Origin: Streptacidiphilus carbonis
GTDB lineage: Bacteria; Actinomycetota; Actinomycetes; Streptomycetales; Streptomycetaceae
DNA: 54,374 nucleotides
NCBI RefSeq assembly: GCF_000787775.1
Contig: NZ_BBPM01000014.1
Location: 48,492 to 102,865, forward strand
Direction of reading: 5' to 3'
Each line of letters opens with the position of its first letter. Position 1 is the stretch's first letter. Under the pieces are notes generated by a model that did no database searches, was not told the origin of the DNA, and saw nothing but the letters and a program-made list of their open reading frames with translations. The position numbers were made by a program, and so were the translations under genes. Shown here one piece after another: positions 45,644 through 54,374 of the stretch.

Positions 45644-46605
45644 AGTGGCTCACGGATCCGCAGGGGCCACTGGGTCCGGGGGCAGTGGTCCTCGGCGGTC
45701 GGCAACTGCGGTGCTGGGGGCTGTCGGAGGTGTGGCGGCTCCGACTCGGAGAGGGCAGGGCGCGCTCGGTGATCGTCAAGCGCGGCACTGGTGAGATGGC
45801 CCAGGAAGCCATGCGCTACCGGGAATTGGTCGTCCCACTGCAGCTTCCCGCACCGCAGCTGATCGCGGCACAGGGTGGCGACGGATCGGAGCCGGTCGTG
45901 CTGGTCCTGGAGGACGTCGGCGAGGAGACCTTGGAACAACGGCCCACCGCCGCGGGCTACCGCGAGGCCGTCCGCACGCTGGCGCGGATGCGGGCGACCG
46001 CCGCCGAGCGCCTTGCCGGGAACCCCGCACTCGGTGCGGCCCTGCGGCGCACCTCCGCCGACTTCGCGGACACCGCGCACCACGCCGCGGTGGGGCTGGC
46101 CACCGTCCGCCCGGACCTGGCCGGTTCGCTGGACGGCGTGGCGTCAACTCTGAACGCCTGCCTCGGCCCGCTGTCCGGCCTCCCCGCCACCATCGTCCAC
46201 GGCGACTTCCACGCCAAGAACCTGGTGCGGGGCGTCAGCGGCCGTGTCTCTCCCGTGGACTGGCCCGGCGCCTACATCCACCCCCACCTCGGCGACCTCT
46301 ACACCCTCCTGCGCGAGGCCCGCAGACTCGGCCTGACCGACCAGGCGGACGCAGCCGCCCTCACCGCCCTCTTCGCCCGGGAGTCGGGCACCGACCCGGC
46401 CGCCGTGCAGGAACAGATGTCCATCGGCGGCCTCTGCTGGACCCTGCTCGCCCTGCGCTGGGTCGTCGAGGAAGGCATCCACGCCGTCCCGGAATCCGCC
46501 GAATGGCTCGACGAACTCGTCACCGAAGCCCAGGCCCAATCACTCGCCGCCGCCGGCTGCCGGAGGTCGGGCGTCCGGGCTGGGGGGTCGGGTGGCGCCG
46601 GCTGA
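45613..46605 (+). CDS. Aminoglycoside-phosphotransferase-like (APH) protein
   Basis: The 330-residue kinase-like protein has the Brenner motif IVHGDFHAKNLV and the metal site VDWPGAYIHPHLGDLYTLL. The N-lobe has SVIVKRGTGEMAQEAMRYREL with the ATP-binding Lys and Glu. The start is GTG at 45613. Whether it modifies an antibiotic or a cell metabolite such as choline is unknown. It has an Ala/Gly/Ser-rich C-terminal tail that overlaps the convergent EamA gene by 66 bp. Confidence 0.88.
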   Translation: MIEDAETNFPEWLTDPQGPLGPGAVVLGGRQLRCWGLSEVWRLRLGEGRARSVIVKRGTGEMAQEAMRYRELVVPLQLPAPQLIAAQGGDGSEPVVLVLEDVGEETLEQRPTAAGYREAVRTLARMRATAAERLAGNPALGAALRRTSADFADTAHHAAVGLATVRPDLAGSLDGVASTLNACLGPLSGLPATIVHGDFHAKNLVRGVSGRVSPVDWPGAYIHPHLGDLYTLLREARRLGLTDQADAAALTALFARESGTDPAAVQEQMSIGGLCWTLLALRWVVEEGIHAVPESAEWLDELVTEAQAQSLAAAGCRRSGVRAGGSGGAG

Positions 46606-47451
46606 GGCGGCCACTACGCACAGGACGGCGATCCACTGGGTCCAGCGCAGGGACTCCTGGAGGACGACGAGGCCGATGAGGGCCGCCATCGCCGGTTCGA
46701 GGCTCATGAGGATGCCGAAGACGCGCGGGGGGATCCTGCGCAGGGCTTCCAGGTCCAGCGAGTACGGGATCACCGACGACAGCAGGGCCACACCGAACCC
46801 GGCCACCAGGACCCACGGTCGGATCAGCGCCGTCCCGCTGTCGGCCACACCGAAGGGGACGGCCACCAGTGCGCCGACGGCCATGCCCAGGGCCAGGCCG
46901 TTGCCTTCCGTGGTGTGGCGGCCGAGGGCCGCGCCGATCAGGATGTACAGGCCCCAGCAGGTTCCCGCGGCGAGGGCGAACAGGAAGCCGACCAGGTTGA
47001 GGTCGCCGCGCCCCTGCATCAGCAGGAGCACGCCGCCTGCGGCGAGCACGGCCCAGAGGGCGTCCAGCCATCGCCTCGATCCGAACAGGGCCACCGCCAG
47101 CGGGCCGAGGAACTCGGCAGTGACCGCGATGCCCAGCGGGAGTCGGGCCAGCGCCTGGTAGAAGCACAGGTTCATCGTGCCGAGGACCACGCCGTAGCCG
47201 AGCACCACGGCCCATGCGCGGCGGTTCATCCGCAGTGGCGGCCGCCACAGCGCCAGCAGCACCACCGCCGCGAAGAACAGCCGCAGTGCGACCGTCCCGA
47301 AGCTGCCCACCGCACTGAAGAGGTGCTTGGCCACTGCCGAGCCCAGTTGCACGCTGACGATGCCGAGGAGGACCAGCATTGTTGGCGGGATGGCGCCGAG
47401 GAGACGTCCGGACGGGGAGCGTTCGGCGGTGTCGACGTCGATGGTGGCCAT
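46540..47451 (-). CDS. EamA/RhtA-type metabolite exporter
   Basis: The 303-residue protein has ten membrane helices of the drug/metabolite transporter family. The second half contains LSSVIPYSLDLEALRRIPPRVFGILMSLEP, here noted by its ends LSSVIPYSLD and MSLEPAMAALIG, which is characteristic of the RhtA group exporting threonine or homoserine. The start was set at the ATG at 47451 (MATIDVDTAERS). It is divergent from an Lrp-type regulator. Such regulators often control amino-acid exporters, as in LysG/LysE or Lrp/BrnFE, so amino-acid export is a fair guess. Confidence 0.9.
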   Translation of the reverse strand: MATIDVDTAERSPSGRLLGAIPPTMLVLLGIVSVQLGSAVAKHLFSAVGSFGTVALRLFFAAVVLLALWRPPLRMNRRAWAVVLGYGVVLGTMNLCFYQALARLPLGIAVTAEFLGPLAVALFGSRRWLDALWAVLAAGGVLLLMQGRGDLNLVGFLFALAAGTCWGLYILIGAALGRHTTEGNGLALGMAVGALVAVPFGVADSGTALIRPWVLVAGFGVALLSSVIPYSLDLEALRRIPPRVFGILMSLEPAMAALIGLVVLQESLRWTQWIAVLCVVAASAGATRPPSPDARPPAAGGGE

Positions 47452-47556
47452 CCGCGGAGTATCGACGATCGGGGGCCGCACGTCGCGTGGTTTTTGTCGC
47501 CGCCCGGCATCCATCCGGACGGCGAAGTTGCGTGATTTCTTCCATCAGCGGGGGCC

Positions 47557-48579
47557 ATGGCGAAGAATGGCTCCATGCTCGACGCTATCGACCGGGGTGT
47601 CATCCACGCCCTGCACCTCGACGGCCGCGCCCCCTACACCAGGATCGCCGCCGCACTCGGCGTGTCCACGCAGACCGTGGCCCGACGCTATCGGAGACTG
47701 CGCGGCACCGTCGCGCTGCGCGTGGTCGGCCTGCCCGACCCGCACCGGGCCGGGCAGGCCCAGTGGCTGGTCCGGCTGACCGCGGCCCCGCACCAGGCCC
47801 AGGACGTGGCCCGGGCACTGGCCCGGCGCACCGACACCTCCTGGGTGAAGCTCGCCTCGGGCGGCACCGAGATCGTCACCATCATCCACACCCCCACCGG
47901 GGCCACCGCCAGCAGCCATTCACTGCTGCTCGGGGACATCCCGCGCACCGCGAGCGTCACCTCGGTCTCCGCCCACTACGTGCTTCACACCTACTTCGGC
48001 GGGCCCACCGCCTGGCGCGGACGCGCTGACGCGCTGAGCGAGGAACAGCAGGCACTGCTGCGTCCGGCGCAGGCGGCGCCCGAGGGCGACACCGCCATCA
48101 CCGAGGCCGACGCACCGCTGCTGGCCACGCTCCGGCAGGACGGCCGGGCCACCCACGCCGAACTGGCCGCCGCCACCGGCTGGACCCCGGCGACGGTCAC
48201 CCGCCGGCTGGCCGAGCTCCGGGCCGGCGGCGCGCTGCTCTTCGATGTCGAGCTCGACGTCGCAGCCTTCGGCATGGGCACCCAGGCCCTGCTCTGGATG
48301 GCCGTCGCCCCGGCGCAGTTGGAGCGGATCGCGACCACCCTGGCCGGGCACGAGGAGCTCGCCTTCGTCGGTGCGACCACAGGACGGACCAACCTGGCCG
48401 CCCAGGCCCTCTGCCCCGACCCGGCCTCACTGCACCGCTACCTCACCCACCGCCTGGGCGCCCTGGACGCCATCCACACCCTGGAGACGGCGCCGGTGCT
48501 GCGCACCGTCAAGGCGGCCGGCCCGGTCATGGCATACCCGGTCACGGCGTACCCGGTCAGCGCGGGACGGCCCGAGTGA
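47557..48579 (+). CDS. Lrp/AsnC-family regulator with two HTH-RAM units
   Basis: The 340-residue protein is a tandem duplication of the Lrp pattern. The first helix-turn-helix is at about residues 9-48 (IHALHLDGRAPYTRIAAALG, STQTVARRYRRL) and the second at about 187-226 (LLATLRQDGRATHAELAAAT, TPATVTRRLAEL), each followed by a RAM-type ligand-binding part. Such double Lrp proteins are common in actinomycetes. It likely controls the divergent EamA exporter in response to an amino acid. ATG at 47575 (MLDAID) is an alternative start. Confidence 0.9.
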   Translation: MAKNGSMLDAIDRGVIHALHLDGRAPYTRIAAALGVSTQTVARRYRRLRGTVALRVVGLPDPHRAGQAQWLVRLTAAPHQAQDVARALARRTDTSWVKLASGGTEIVTIIHTPTGATASSHSLLLGDIPRTASVTSVSAHYVLHTYFGGPTAWRGRADALSEEQQALLRPAQAAPEGDTAITEADAPLLATLRQDGRATHAELAAATGWTPATVTRRLAELRAGGALLFDVELDVAAFGMGTQALLWMAVAPAQLERIATTLAGHEELAFVGATTGRTNLAAQALCPDPASLHRYLTHRLGALDAIHTLETAPVLRTVKAAGPVMAYPVTAYPVSAGRPE

Positions 48580-48739
48580 CCCCAGGAGCCTGGCGCTGCA
48601 CCGCACTCGGCTGGACCCCCGAACAGCCCGCACTCACCTGGACATCCCCGGCCGGAGCCGAACGGACCGATGACGGACGACGGCGGAGGCCCAGGAGGCG
48701 CAGCCGGGACTGTTCTGAGCGCCGCCAGCCTGAGCGGCG

Positions 48740-49486
48740 TCAGGGCAGTCTGACCGCCTTCACTACCAGGAACGGCGGCAGCCCCTCCCGGAGGGGCTGT
48801 TCGGCGCGGACCGGTTCGGTGGGGGCGGGTTCGGCGATGGCCTCCAGGGCGAATCCCTGCTCGAGGAGAGCGGTCAGGTAGGTGGAGAGGGTGCGGTGCT
48901 GGTTGCCCGCGCGGCGGGCGCCTTCGGGGTTGTCGGAGCGCCAGAAGCCTTCGGCCAGGTAGTCGCCGACCGTGCGGCGTCGGCCCCGGGTGTCCGGCGG
49001 GTCGTCGTCGACCGTCTCGGGGGCCCAACTCGCGCCGGGGGCCTCGAAGCAGGGGTGCGGGACGGTGAACGCCAGCCGACCGCCCGGGAGCAGCACCCGG
49101 TGCACCGCCGTGAGCGCCGCCCCGAGGTCGGGGACGTTGTTGAGCGAGAGCCCGGCGGTGACCCAGTCCGCGGTGCCGTCGCCGATGGGGGCCAGGGTGC
49201 AGCCGTCGCCGATCGTGTAGACGGCGCCGGTGGGGTGCTCGGCCTCGGCTATCCAGGCGTGCGCGATCATGCGCGGTGCGGGGTCCACACCGCGGACGCC
49301 GGCGCCGCGCAGCGCGAGCGCGCGGGACACGAGCCCCTCGCCGCAACCCAGGTCCACGATCCGGCTTCCGGTCAGATTCTCCGGCAGCTGCTGCAACAGG
49401 ATGTCGCGCGCGAACTCATGCATCGCGGAGCCCCTCCGCAGGCGCTCCGCGTACCAGTCGGCGATGGTGTCCCAGGTGTCAGTCAT
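48740..49486 (-). CDS. Class I SAM-dependent methyltransferase
   Basis: The 248-residue protein has motif I IVDLGCGEGLVSRAL, GVDPAPRMIAHAW and GTADWVTAGLSLNNVPDLG followed by VLLPGGRLAFTVPHP, matching the UbiE-like methyltransferase_11/25 group. The start at the ATG at 49486 (MTDTWDTIADWY) fits the family's N-terminus. Substrate is not identifiable. It is convergent with the Lrp gene. Confidence 0.9.
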   Translation of the reverse strand: MTDTWDTIADWYAERLRRGSAMHEFARDILLQQLPENLTGSRIVDLGCGEGLVSRALALRGAGVRGVDPAPRMIAHAWIAEAEHPTGAVYTIGDGCTLAPIGDGTADWVTAGLSLNNVPDLGAALTAVHRVLLPGGRLAFTVPHPCFEAPGASWAPETVDDDPPDTRGRRRTVGDYLAEGFWRSDNPEGARRAGNQHRTLSTYLTALLEQGFALEAIAEPAPTEPVRAEQPLREGLPPFLVVKAVRLP

Positions 49487-49705
49487 CGAGTCCTGGAGCG
49501 TACGCGACAAGAGTGAGCGGAGGCCAGGGAATCCGAAGGCTCGGCCACCGACATCAGCGCGGCGGCGTGGTGTCGCCCGTTCGGATGGTCGCCAACGGCT
49601 CTGCGGCGAGCCTGAATACGCCTGATGAGGTCTCCACAACAGAATCTTGAAGTTGCGCCGTCATGCGCATTGCCTTCTCGATCCGGCATTCCTACTCTCC
49701 AGTAA

Positions 49706-49723
49706 GCCTACCGATCGGTAGCC
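49706..49723. promoter_or_regulatory. TetR-type operator ahead of the lipase gene
   Basis: The inner CTACCGATCGGTAG (49708-49721) is a perfect 14-bp palindrome, and the outer pairs G-C continue with one mismatch on each side. It sits 32 bp before the lipase start. The TACCGATCGGTA core is typical of TetR-family sites in actinobacteria, but no regulator lies nearby. Confidence 0.6.
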
Positions 49724-49754
49724 GGATCCTCCTCCCCCACTCCGGAGGCCCTCC

Positions 49755-50732
49755 ATGCCCATGCCCGCGTTCAGAGACCCCAGCCGCCCCAGAAACCCCA
49801 GCCGCCCCAGGCACCTCGCGGCATCGCTCCTAACCCTCGCCACCGCGGCGGCCTCCGCGCTCGGACTTGCCGCGCCGCAGGCGCAGGCCGCGAGCTATCC
49901 CGTCCCCTACAGCTTCGCCGCCGGGATCGCCGCCGAGCTGGCGGCCCCGGGCAGCGCGCCGCCCGGCGCCGACAACTGGTCCTGCAAGCCGACTTCGGCT
50001 CACCCCCGGCCGGTCGTGCTGGTCCACGGCACCTTCGGCAACATGACCGACAGCTGGCAGGCGCTCTCACCCCTGCTCGCCGACCAGGGCTACTGCGTCT
50101 TCGCCCTCAACTACGGCGGCTCGGCCGGCAGCCTGTTCCAGGGCTTCGGTGACATCCCCACCAGCGCCGCCCAGTTGTCCGCCTTCGTGGACCAGGTGCT
50201 CGCGGCCACCGGCGCCGCGCAGGTCGACATCGTCGGCCACTCCCAGGGCGGCATGATGCCGCGCTACTACCTGAAGAACCTGGGCGGGGCTGCCAAGGTG
50301 CACACCCTGGTCGGGCTGGCGCCCTCCAACCACGGCACCGACCTGGACGGGCTGACCGGGCTGCTGGCCGCCTTCCCGGGCGGCTCGTCGTTCGTCGGCT
50401 CGCTGTGCGCGGCCTGCGGGCAGCAGGTCGTCGGCTCCTCCTTCCTCACCGCCCTGAACGCGGGCGGCGACACCGTGCCCGGCGTCCGGTACACCGTCAT
50501 CGAGACCAAGGACGACGAGGTGGTCACCCCCTACACCTCGGCCTTCCTCAGCGGCGGCAGCAGCGGGCAGGTCACCGACATCACGCTGCAGAACCAGTGC
50601 GCCCTGGACTTCGCGGACCACCTCGCCGTGATCTACGACCCGGTGGCCCTGCACGACGTGAGCAACGCGCTCGACCCGGCACACGCGACGGCGCCGGTCT
50701 GCGTGCCGGTGCTCCCGGTGCTCGGCGGCTGA
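49755..50732 (+). CDS. Secreted lipase/esterase, alpha/beta hydrolase
   Basis: The 325-residue protein has a signal peptide whose N-region is long and repeat-rich (RDPSRPRNPSRPRH) before the hydrophobic core ASLLTLATAAASALGLAA and a cleavage site near AQAAS. The enzyme shows PRPVVLVHGTFGNMTDSW for the oxyanion hole, the nucleophile DIVGHSQGGMMPRYYL (S163), and a C-terminal His in CALDFADHLAVIYDP. It matches the Streptomyces class 2 lipase group. GGAGG precedes the ATG. The upstream palindrome suggests TetR control. Confidence 0.9.
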   Translation: MPMPAFRDPSRPRNPSRPRHLAASLLTLATAAASALGLAAPQAQAASYPVPYSFAAGIAAELAAPGSAPPGADNWSCKPTSAHPRPVVLVHGTFGNMTDSWQALSPLLADQGYCVFALNYGGSAGSLFQGFGDIPTSAAQLSAFVDQVLAATGAAQVDIVGHSQGGMMPRYYLKNLGGAAKVHTLVGLAPSNHGTDLDGLTGLLAAFPGGSSFVGSLCAACGQQVVGSSFLTALNAGGDTVPGVRYTVIETKDDEVVTPYTSAFLSGGSSGQVTDITLQNQCALDFADHLAVIYDPVALHDVSNALDPAHATAPVCVPVLPVLGG

Positions 50733-50756
50733 GCCCGTCCGGGTACGGGTACGGTT

Positions 50757-50784
50757 CCGAGCCTGGGATCTGGCCAGGGCTCGG
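50757..50784 (+). terminator. Hairpin after the lipase gene
   Basis: CCGAGCC (50757-50763) pairs with GGCTCGG (50778-50784), and TGG/CCA extend the stem past a one-base bulge. It lies 25 bp after the stop and before the EI24 gene. Confidence 0.6.
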
Positions 50785-50859
50785 GCTCGGGATCGGGATC
50801 GATCCGGTAAACCGCAGCCGGATGCGCAGTCTGTCGGTGGACTACGGCAGACTGCGCGC

Positions 50860-51663
50860 ATGCGTGATCTCGGAAAGGGCCTCGGACACCTGTTCAAGGG
50901 CCAGCGATGGGTACTGCGGCACGGCCGTTGGTGGGGGTTCGGGCTGCTGCCCGGGCTGGTGGCGCTGGTCCTCTACATCGGCGCGCTGATCGCGCTGGCG
51001 ACCTACGCGGGCGATATCGCCACCTGGGCCACCCCGTTCGCCGACCACTGGTCCGCCGACTGGCGTTCGACGGTCCGCGCGCTGCTGGCCGTACTGCTGG
51101 TCTGCGGCAGCCTGCTGCTCGCCGTGGTCACCTTCACCGCGGTCACCCTGCTCATCGGCCAGCCGCTCTACGAGTCGCTGTCCGAGCGGGTGGAGGAGAT
51201 CGAGGGCGGCGCCCCGGACGCGCCCCGCCAGTCGGTGGGGCAGCAACTCGTGTTCGCCGCCCGTGAGGGCGCGGCCTCGGTGGCGCTGACGGCCGGCCTC
51301 GGTCTGCTGCTTTTGGTGCTGGGCTTCGTCCCCGCGATCGGTCAGACGGTGGTCCCGGCCGCCGCGTTCTGCGTCTCCGGCTTCTTCCTGACCGAGCAGC
51401 TGGCCGCAGTCGCCCTGCAGCGCCGCGGGCTGACCTTCCGGCAGCGGATACGCAGGCTGCGGAGCCGGCTCACGCTGACCCTGGGCTTCGGCGTCCCGCT
51501 GGTACTGCTGTTCCTCATCCCCTTCGTCGCCGTCTTCGCCATGCCCGGCGCGGTGGCCGGAGCGACCCTGCTGGCCAGGGAGTTGGAGCCGACCGCCCCA
51601 CCGGCGCCGGATGCCACGACCGCCGTCCGACCCGACGCGGCGCCCGAGCCCCCGCCCAACTGA
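50860..51663 (+). CDS. EI24-domain (CysZ-like) membrane protein
   Basis: The 267-residue protein has four main membrane helices. It starts LGKGLGHLFKGQRWVLRHGR, then WWGFGLLPGLVALVLYIGAL and further AVLLVCGSLLLAVVTFTAV, followed by GQPLYESLSERVEEIEG, a conserved loop of the EI24/CysZ family. E. coli CysZ helps sulfate uptake, but actinobacterial copies have no proven role. The C-terminus is Pro/Ala-rich. It is followed after 90 bp by the FtsX-like permease gene. Confidence 0.87.
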   Translation: MRDLGKGLGHLFKGQRWVLRHGRWWGFGLLPGLVALVLYIGALIALATYAGDIATWATPFADHWSADWRSTVRALLAVLLVCGSLLLAVVTFTAVTLLIGQPLYESLSERVEEIEGGAPDAPRQSVGQQLVFAAREGAASVALTAGLGLLLLVLGFVPAIGQTVVPAAAFCVSGFFLTEQLAAVALQRRGLTFRQRIRRLRSRLTLTLGFGVPLVLLFLIPFVAVFAMPGAVAGATLLARELEPTAPPAPDATTAVRPDAAPEPPPN

Positions 51664-51755
51664 GACCGGCAATCCCTTGCGCCCCACCCGGCCCGAGGGA
51701 AAGACTGGGCACGAATTGCGGAGTACTGCAAAGCACAAGGTACGAGGAGATGTGC

Positions 51756-54374
51756 GTGGTCGCGACGGCAGTCCGACCGGTCCGAAACGCACGGATCCGA
51801 AGGCTCCCGGCAGGGCTGCGGCGCTCCGCGCACCACGGGTTGGTGCTCACCGCCGTCGCGGTGACGGTCCTGCTCGCGGCTGCGGTGCTGGCAGCGTTGG
51901 CCGCACTGGCCGGCAACGCCGTCGACCAGGGGGCCGGAGTACGGCTGGCCGCCGACCCCCGGGCCCAGGTCCAGGTCAGCGCGGGCTTCCAGGCCGACGG
52001 ACTGGCCGCAGCCGACGCCGCCGTCCGCAAGGCCACCGCGCAGGTCTACGGCGCTGTTCCCGAGCAGACCTATCTGGGGCTGCTGGGCGTCGGACCACTG
52101 GTCGTCGACAACGGCGCCAGCAGCAACGGCAAGGGTGCGGTGCTGCATCCGGTCGCCGTTCAGGGGGCGGCCCGTTTCGGCCGCCTGGTCGCCGGCTCCT
52201 GGCCCACCGGAGTCGCCGACACCCCGTCAACTGCCTTCACTCATCTGCCCGTTGTCTCGGCCGGAGCCTCCGCCCCGGACGCCTCCTCGACCGTGGGCGC
52301 GGCACTGCCGCAGCAGCTGGCCCAACTGCTCGGCGTCCGCCCCGGAGCGAGGCTCACCCTCGGCGACGCCTTCGGACGCCCGGTCACCCTGCTGGTCACC
52401 GGCGTCTACACACCCCAGGACAACGCCGGGTTCTGGCCGGGCATGGCCGGGGACCCGACCGCCGCCCAGGGCGCCGCGAACTCCCTCTTCGTCGTCTCCC
52501 CCGCCGCGCTCAACGGCACCGCCGCACTGAACGGCCAGATCACCGCCTACTGGAGTGCGCAGGGCGACTTCGCCAGGGCCGCTTCGGACCAGTTGGCCGG
52601 GCTGCGGGACCGGACCTCCGCCTTCGCCGGGAGCCACGCCGACCTCTCCGTGTTCCACGGGGCGCAGCCGCCGCTCGCCGGTATGACGGTGGTGTCCTCG
52701 CTCCCCCAGGCCGTCGACGCGCTGGCCGCGCCCGTCTCGGTGGCCCGCTCGGCGCTCTACCAGCCGACCGCACTTCTCGCCGTACTCGCGCTCACGGCAC
52801 TGGTTCTGACGTCATGTCAACTAGCCGAGCACCGGCGTGGCGAGCTGGAGCTACAGCAGGCGCGCGGTGCCGGGACGGGGCGGCTGCTGGCGGCGGCCTG
52901 CGCCGAATGGGCGCTGACCGGCGTCCCGGCCGCTGTCGCCGCGCCGTTCCTGGCACAGCTGCTGGTGCACGGCGCACTGGGCTCCGCCGGATGGACGGCC
53001 GCCCTGCTGACGCTGGCCGTACAGGGGGCCGCGGTCGTCCTGCCGGTGCTGTACCCGGCGGTGACGCCGCTGCTGGGACGGATCCGGGCCCTCGGCGGAC
53101 GGTCCACCGGCGCCTCCGCGCGAATACCCGCGCGACGCCGCAGCGGCCGGGGCCGGGCCGGATCGGTGGCAGTGCAGCGGGCCGGAGTGGATCTGGCGCT
53201 GCTGGCCGTCGCGGTGCTGGGCTGGCTGGAGTTGGCACACCACCACGCCGTGGCGCAGGGCACCGCGGTCGGAACGGGGCCGGCCGCGGTGCCGGCCGTC
53301 GACCCGGTGCTGGTGCTGGCCCCGGTGGTGGCCTGTGTGGCCGCCTCGCTGCTGCTGTTCCGATTGATGCCGCTGACCTCCCGGCTGCTGGACCGCTACG
53401 GACGTCGCCGCACCGGCCTGGTGCTGCCGCTGGCCGGCTGGCAGCTCAGCCGGCGCTCGGCCCGCAACGCCGGCCCCGTTCTGCTGATGTGCCTGGCCGC
53501 CGCGGTGGGGGCGCTCGCCGGCACCGCGCTGGCCTGCCTGGACGGGCTGGCCCTGGACCAGGCCGGGTTCACCGTGGGCGCCGACGTCCGGGTCGACACC
53601 TCGGCCGGCGGCGGCTACTCCCCCTCGGTCCTGGCAGGTGCCTACCGCACGCTGCCGGGGGTCACCGCGGTCACTCCGGTGACGCTCACCCCGGTCACGG
53701 CGACGGGCGGGACCACCCTCCAGATCGTGGGCACCGACACACACGCCGGAGCCGGCACCGCGGACAGCACCGCTGACGGCGTCGTGCTGCCCGGCCGTCC
53801 GACCGAACTGCTCCTGGACGAGACGCTGACCAGCAACGGTGCCAAGGCCGCCCCCACCCTGGAGCTCACCCTCCAGGACGCGGCCGGCCTCACCGACTCC
53901 GTCAGCGCGGCGCTGCCGGACGCCGACGGCGGCCGACACACCGTCACCGTGCCGCTCGCGGTGAACGGCAGCGGCGGCCGCCCGCGCGACTACCCGCTGA
54001 CGCTGACCTCGATCACCGTGGTGCCGCAGTCCGGCCAGGACGCGGCCCGGCTACGGCTGGTGCTGCACCGGATCGGCTCCGGTTCCGGTGACGCCGCCGG
54101 TTCCACGGCTGCCGCCTGGGCCGGCGCCCTCCCCCGGGGCCTCGGCTGGGCCGACCGCACCGTGTTCGCCGCCGGTGCCAGGACCACCGCGTGCAGCGCC
54201 ACCGCCGCCGACTCGGCCGACGCCTACGAGCCGGGACCGCCCGGGGTCTGCTCGCTCGGCTCGGACCCGGACGGACTGTTCTCCACCACCATCAGCACCG
54301 GCGTCCCCGTCCTCGGCACCCAACCCGGCGCGCGCCTCCGCATCGCCGTCACCGCCGCCGTCCCCTCCGCCCCC
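51756..54374 (+). CDS. FtsX-like ABC permease, cut by the right edge
   Basis: The reading frame runs open for 873 codons to the window edge. A first membrane helix (LVLTAVAVTVLLAAAVLAAL) is followed by a long extracellular region of about 290 residues, then a helix cluster (TALLAVLALTALVLTSCQLA and three more from about 355 to 440), further helices to about 600, and a second extracellular region. This is the large FtsX/MacB-like permease layout seen in Streptomyces. GAGGAG ends six bases before GTG 51756, which was therefore chosen over ATG 51750. Its ATPase partner would be outside the window. Confidence 0.85.
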   Translation, partial: MVATAVRPVRNARIRRLPAGLRRSAHHGLVLTAVAVTVLLAAAVLAALAALAGNAVDQGAGVRLAADPRAQVQVSAGFQADGLAAADAAVRKATAQVYGAVPEQTYLGLLGVGPLVVDNGASSNGKGAVLHPVAVQGAARFGRLVAGSWPTGVADTPSTAFTHLPVVSAGASAPDASSTVGAALPQQLAQLLGVRPGARLTLGDAFGRPVTLLVTGVYTPQDNAGFWPGMAGDPTAAQGAANSLFVVSPAALNGTAALNGQITAYWSAQGDFARAASDQLAGLRDRTSAFAGSHADLSVFHGAQPPLAGMTVVSSLPQAVDALAAPVSVARSALYQPTALLAVLALTALVLTSCQLAEHRRGELELQQARGAGTGRLLAAACAEWALTGVPAAVAAPFLAQLLVHGALGSAGWTAALLTLAVQGAAVVLPVLYPAVTPLLGRIRALGGRSTGASARIPARRRSGRGRAGSVAVQRAGVDLALLAVAVLGWLELAHHHAVAQGTAVGTGPAAVPAVDPVLVLAPVVACVAASLLLFRLMPLTSRLLDRYGRRRTGLVLPLAGWQLSRRSARNAGPVLLMCLAAAVGALAGTALACLDGLALDQAGFTVGADVRVDTSAGGGYSPSVLAGAYRTLPGVTAVTPVTLTPVTATGGTTLQIVGTDTHAGAGTADSTADGVVLPGRPTELLLDETLTSNGAKAAPTLELTLQDAAGLTDSVSAALPDADGGRHTVTVPLAVNGSGGRPRDYPLTLTSITVVPQSGQDAARLRLVLHRIGSGSGDAAGSTAAAWAGALPRGLGWADRTVFAAGARTTACSATAADSADAYEPGPPGVCSLGSDPDGLFSTTISTGVPVLGTQPGARLRIAVTAAVPSAP

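Overview
The window is very GC-rich actinomycete chromosome, almost certainly from the family Streptomycetaceae (Streptomyces, Kitasatospora or Streptacidiphilus). Pointers are a DasR-type dre site ahead of nagB, an ECF42 sigma factor with its DGPF partner, a DUF993 sugar cluster, an F420-type PPOX protein, discoidin/CARDB-decorated secreted glycosidases, many GTG starts, leaderless promoters and stop/start overlaps of the GTGA or ATGA type. Fifty protein genes are supported, two of them cut by the window edges. No rRNA, tRNA, CRISPR array, insertion sequence or phage segment was seen, so this looks like ordinary chromosome.

Layout. 1-9.9 kb: a two-LysM membrane protein (partial), a divergent MFS/AraC pair, nagB with its dre site, a GT39-type membrane glycosyltransferase, a divergent S41 peptidase/ArsR pair with a phosphatase-like protein, and a lipoprotein whose Shine-Dalgarno points at an AUC codon. 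9.9-16.1 kb: a tightly coupled sugar operon (Gfo/Idh/MocA oxidoreductase, DUF993 aldolase-like protein, TIM-barrel isomerase, glycerate kinase) divergent from a LacI regulator, with ThuA downstream. Matching promoters with the same operator placement precede the operon and thuA. 16.1-28.4 kb: a PTH2-like hydrolase, a 62-residue DivIVA-like protein, a 1448-residue modular GH87 glucanase, a DHA2 exporter, DUF1003, phosphoglucomutase, a LysM-GH16 glucanase and a PAP2 enzyme.

28.4-37.9 kb is mostly on the minus strand: ECF42 sigma factor and DGPF protein behind a TGTCGA-N17-CGACC promoter, sthA, an NTF2-like protein, then SPFH protein, ribbon-helix-helix protein and a two-gene ABC exporter with nearly identical AT-rich palindromes ahead of the SPFH gene and the ABC ATPase gene. 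A VOC protein, a Tat-exported type II cholesterol oxidase-like flavoenzyme and a PPOX protein follow. 38-54.4 kb is a mosaic of single genes: molybdopterin-domain protein, alpha/beta hydrolase with a Cys nucleophile, DUF885, aldo/keto reductase, P-loop kinase-like protein, RibD/DHFR-like protein, GNAT, epimerase, aminoglycoside-phosphotransferase-like protein, EamA exporter, double Lrp regulator, methyltransferase, secreted lipase, EI24 protein and a partial FtsX-like permease.

How they fit together. GH87 (alpha-1,3-glucan), LysM-GH16 (beta-glucan) and nagB (amino sugars from chitin) would suit growth on fungal walls. The two candidates for an undescribed system are the LacI-controlled oxidoreductase/DUF993/isomerase/glycerate kinase/ThuA set, probably a keto-sugar route ending in glycerate, and the RHH-SPFH-ABC cassette with twin operators, probably an envelope-stress or membrane-active-compound response. 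Both are inferences from sequence and context.
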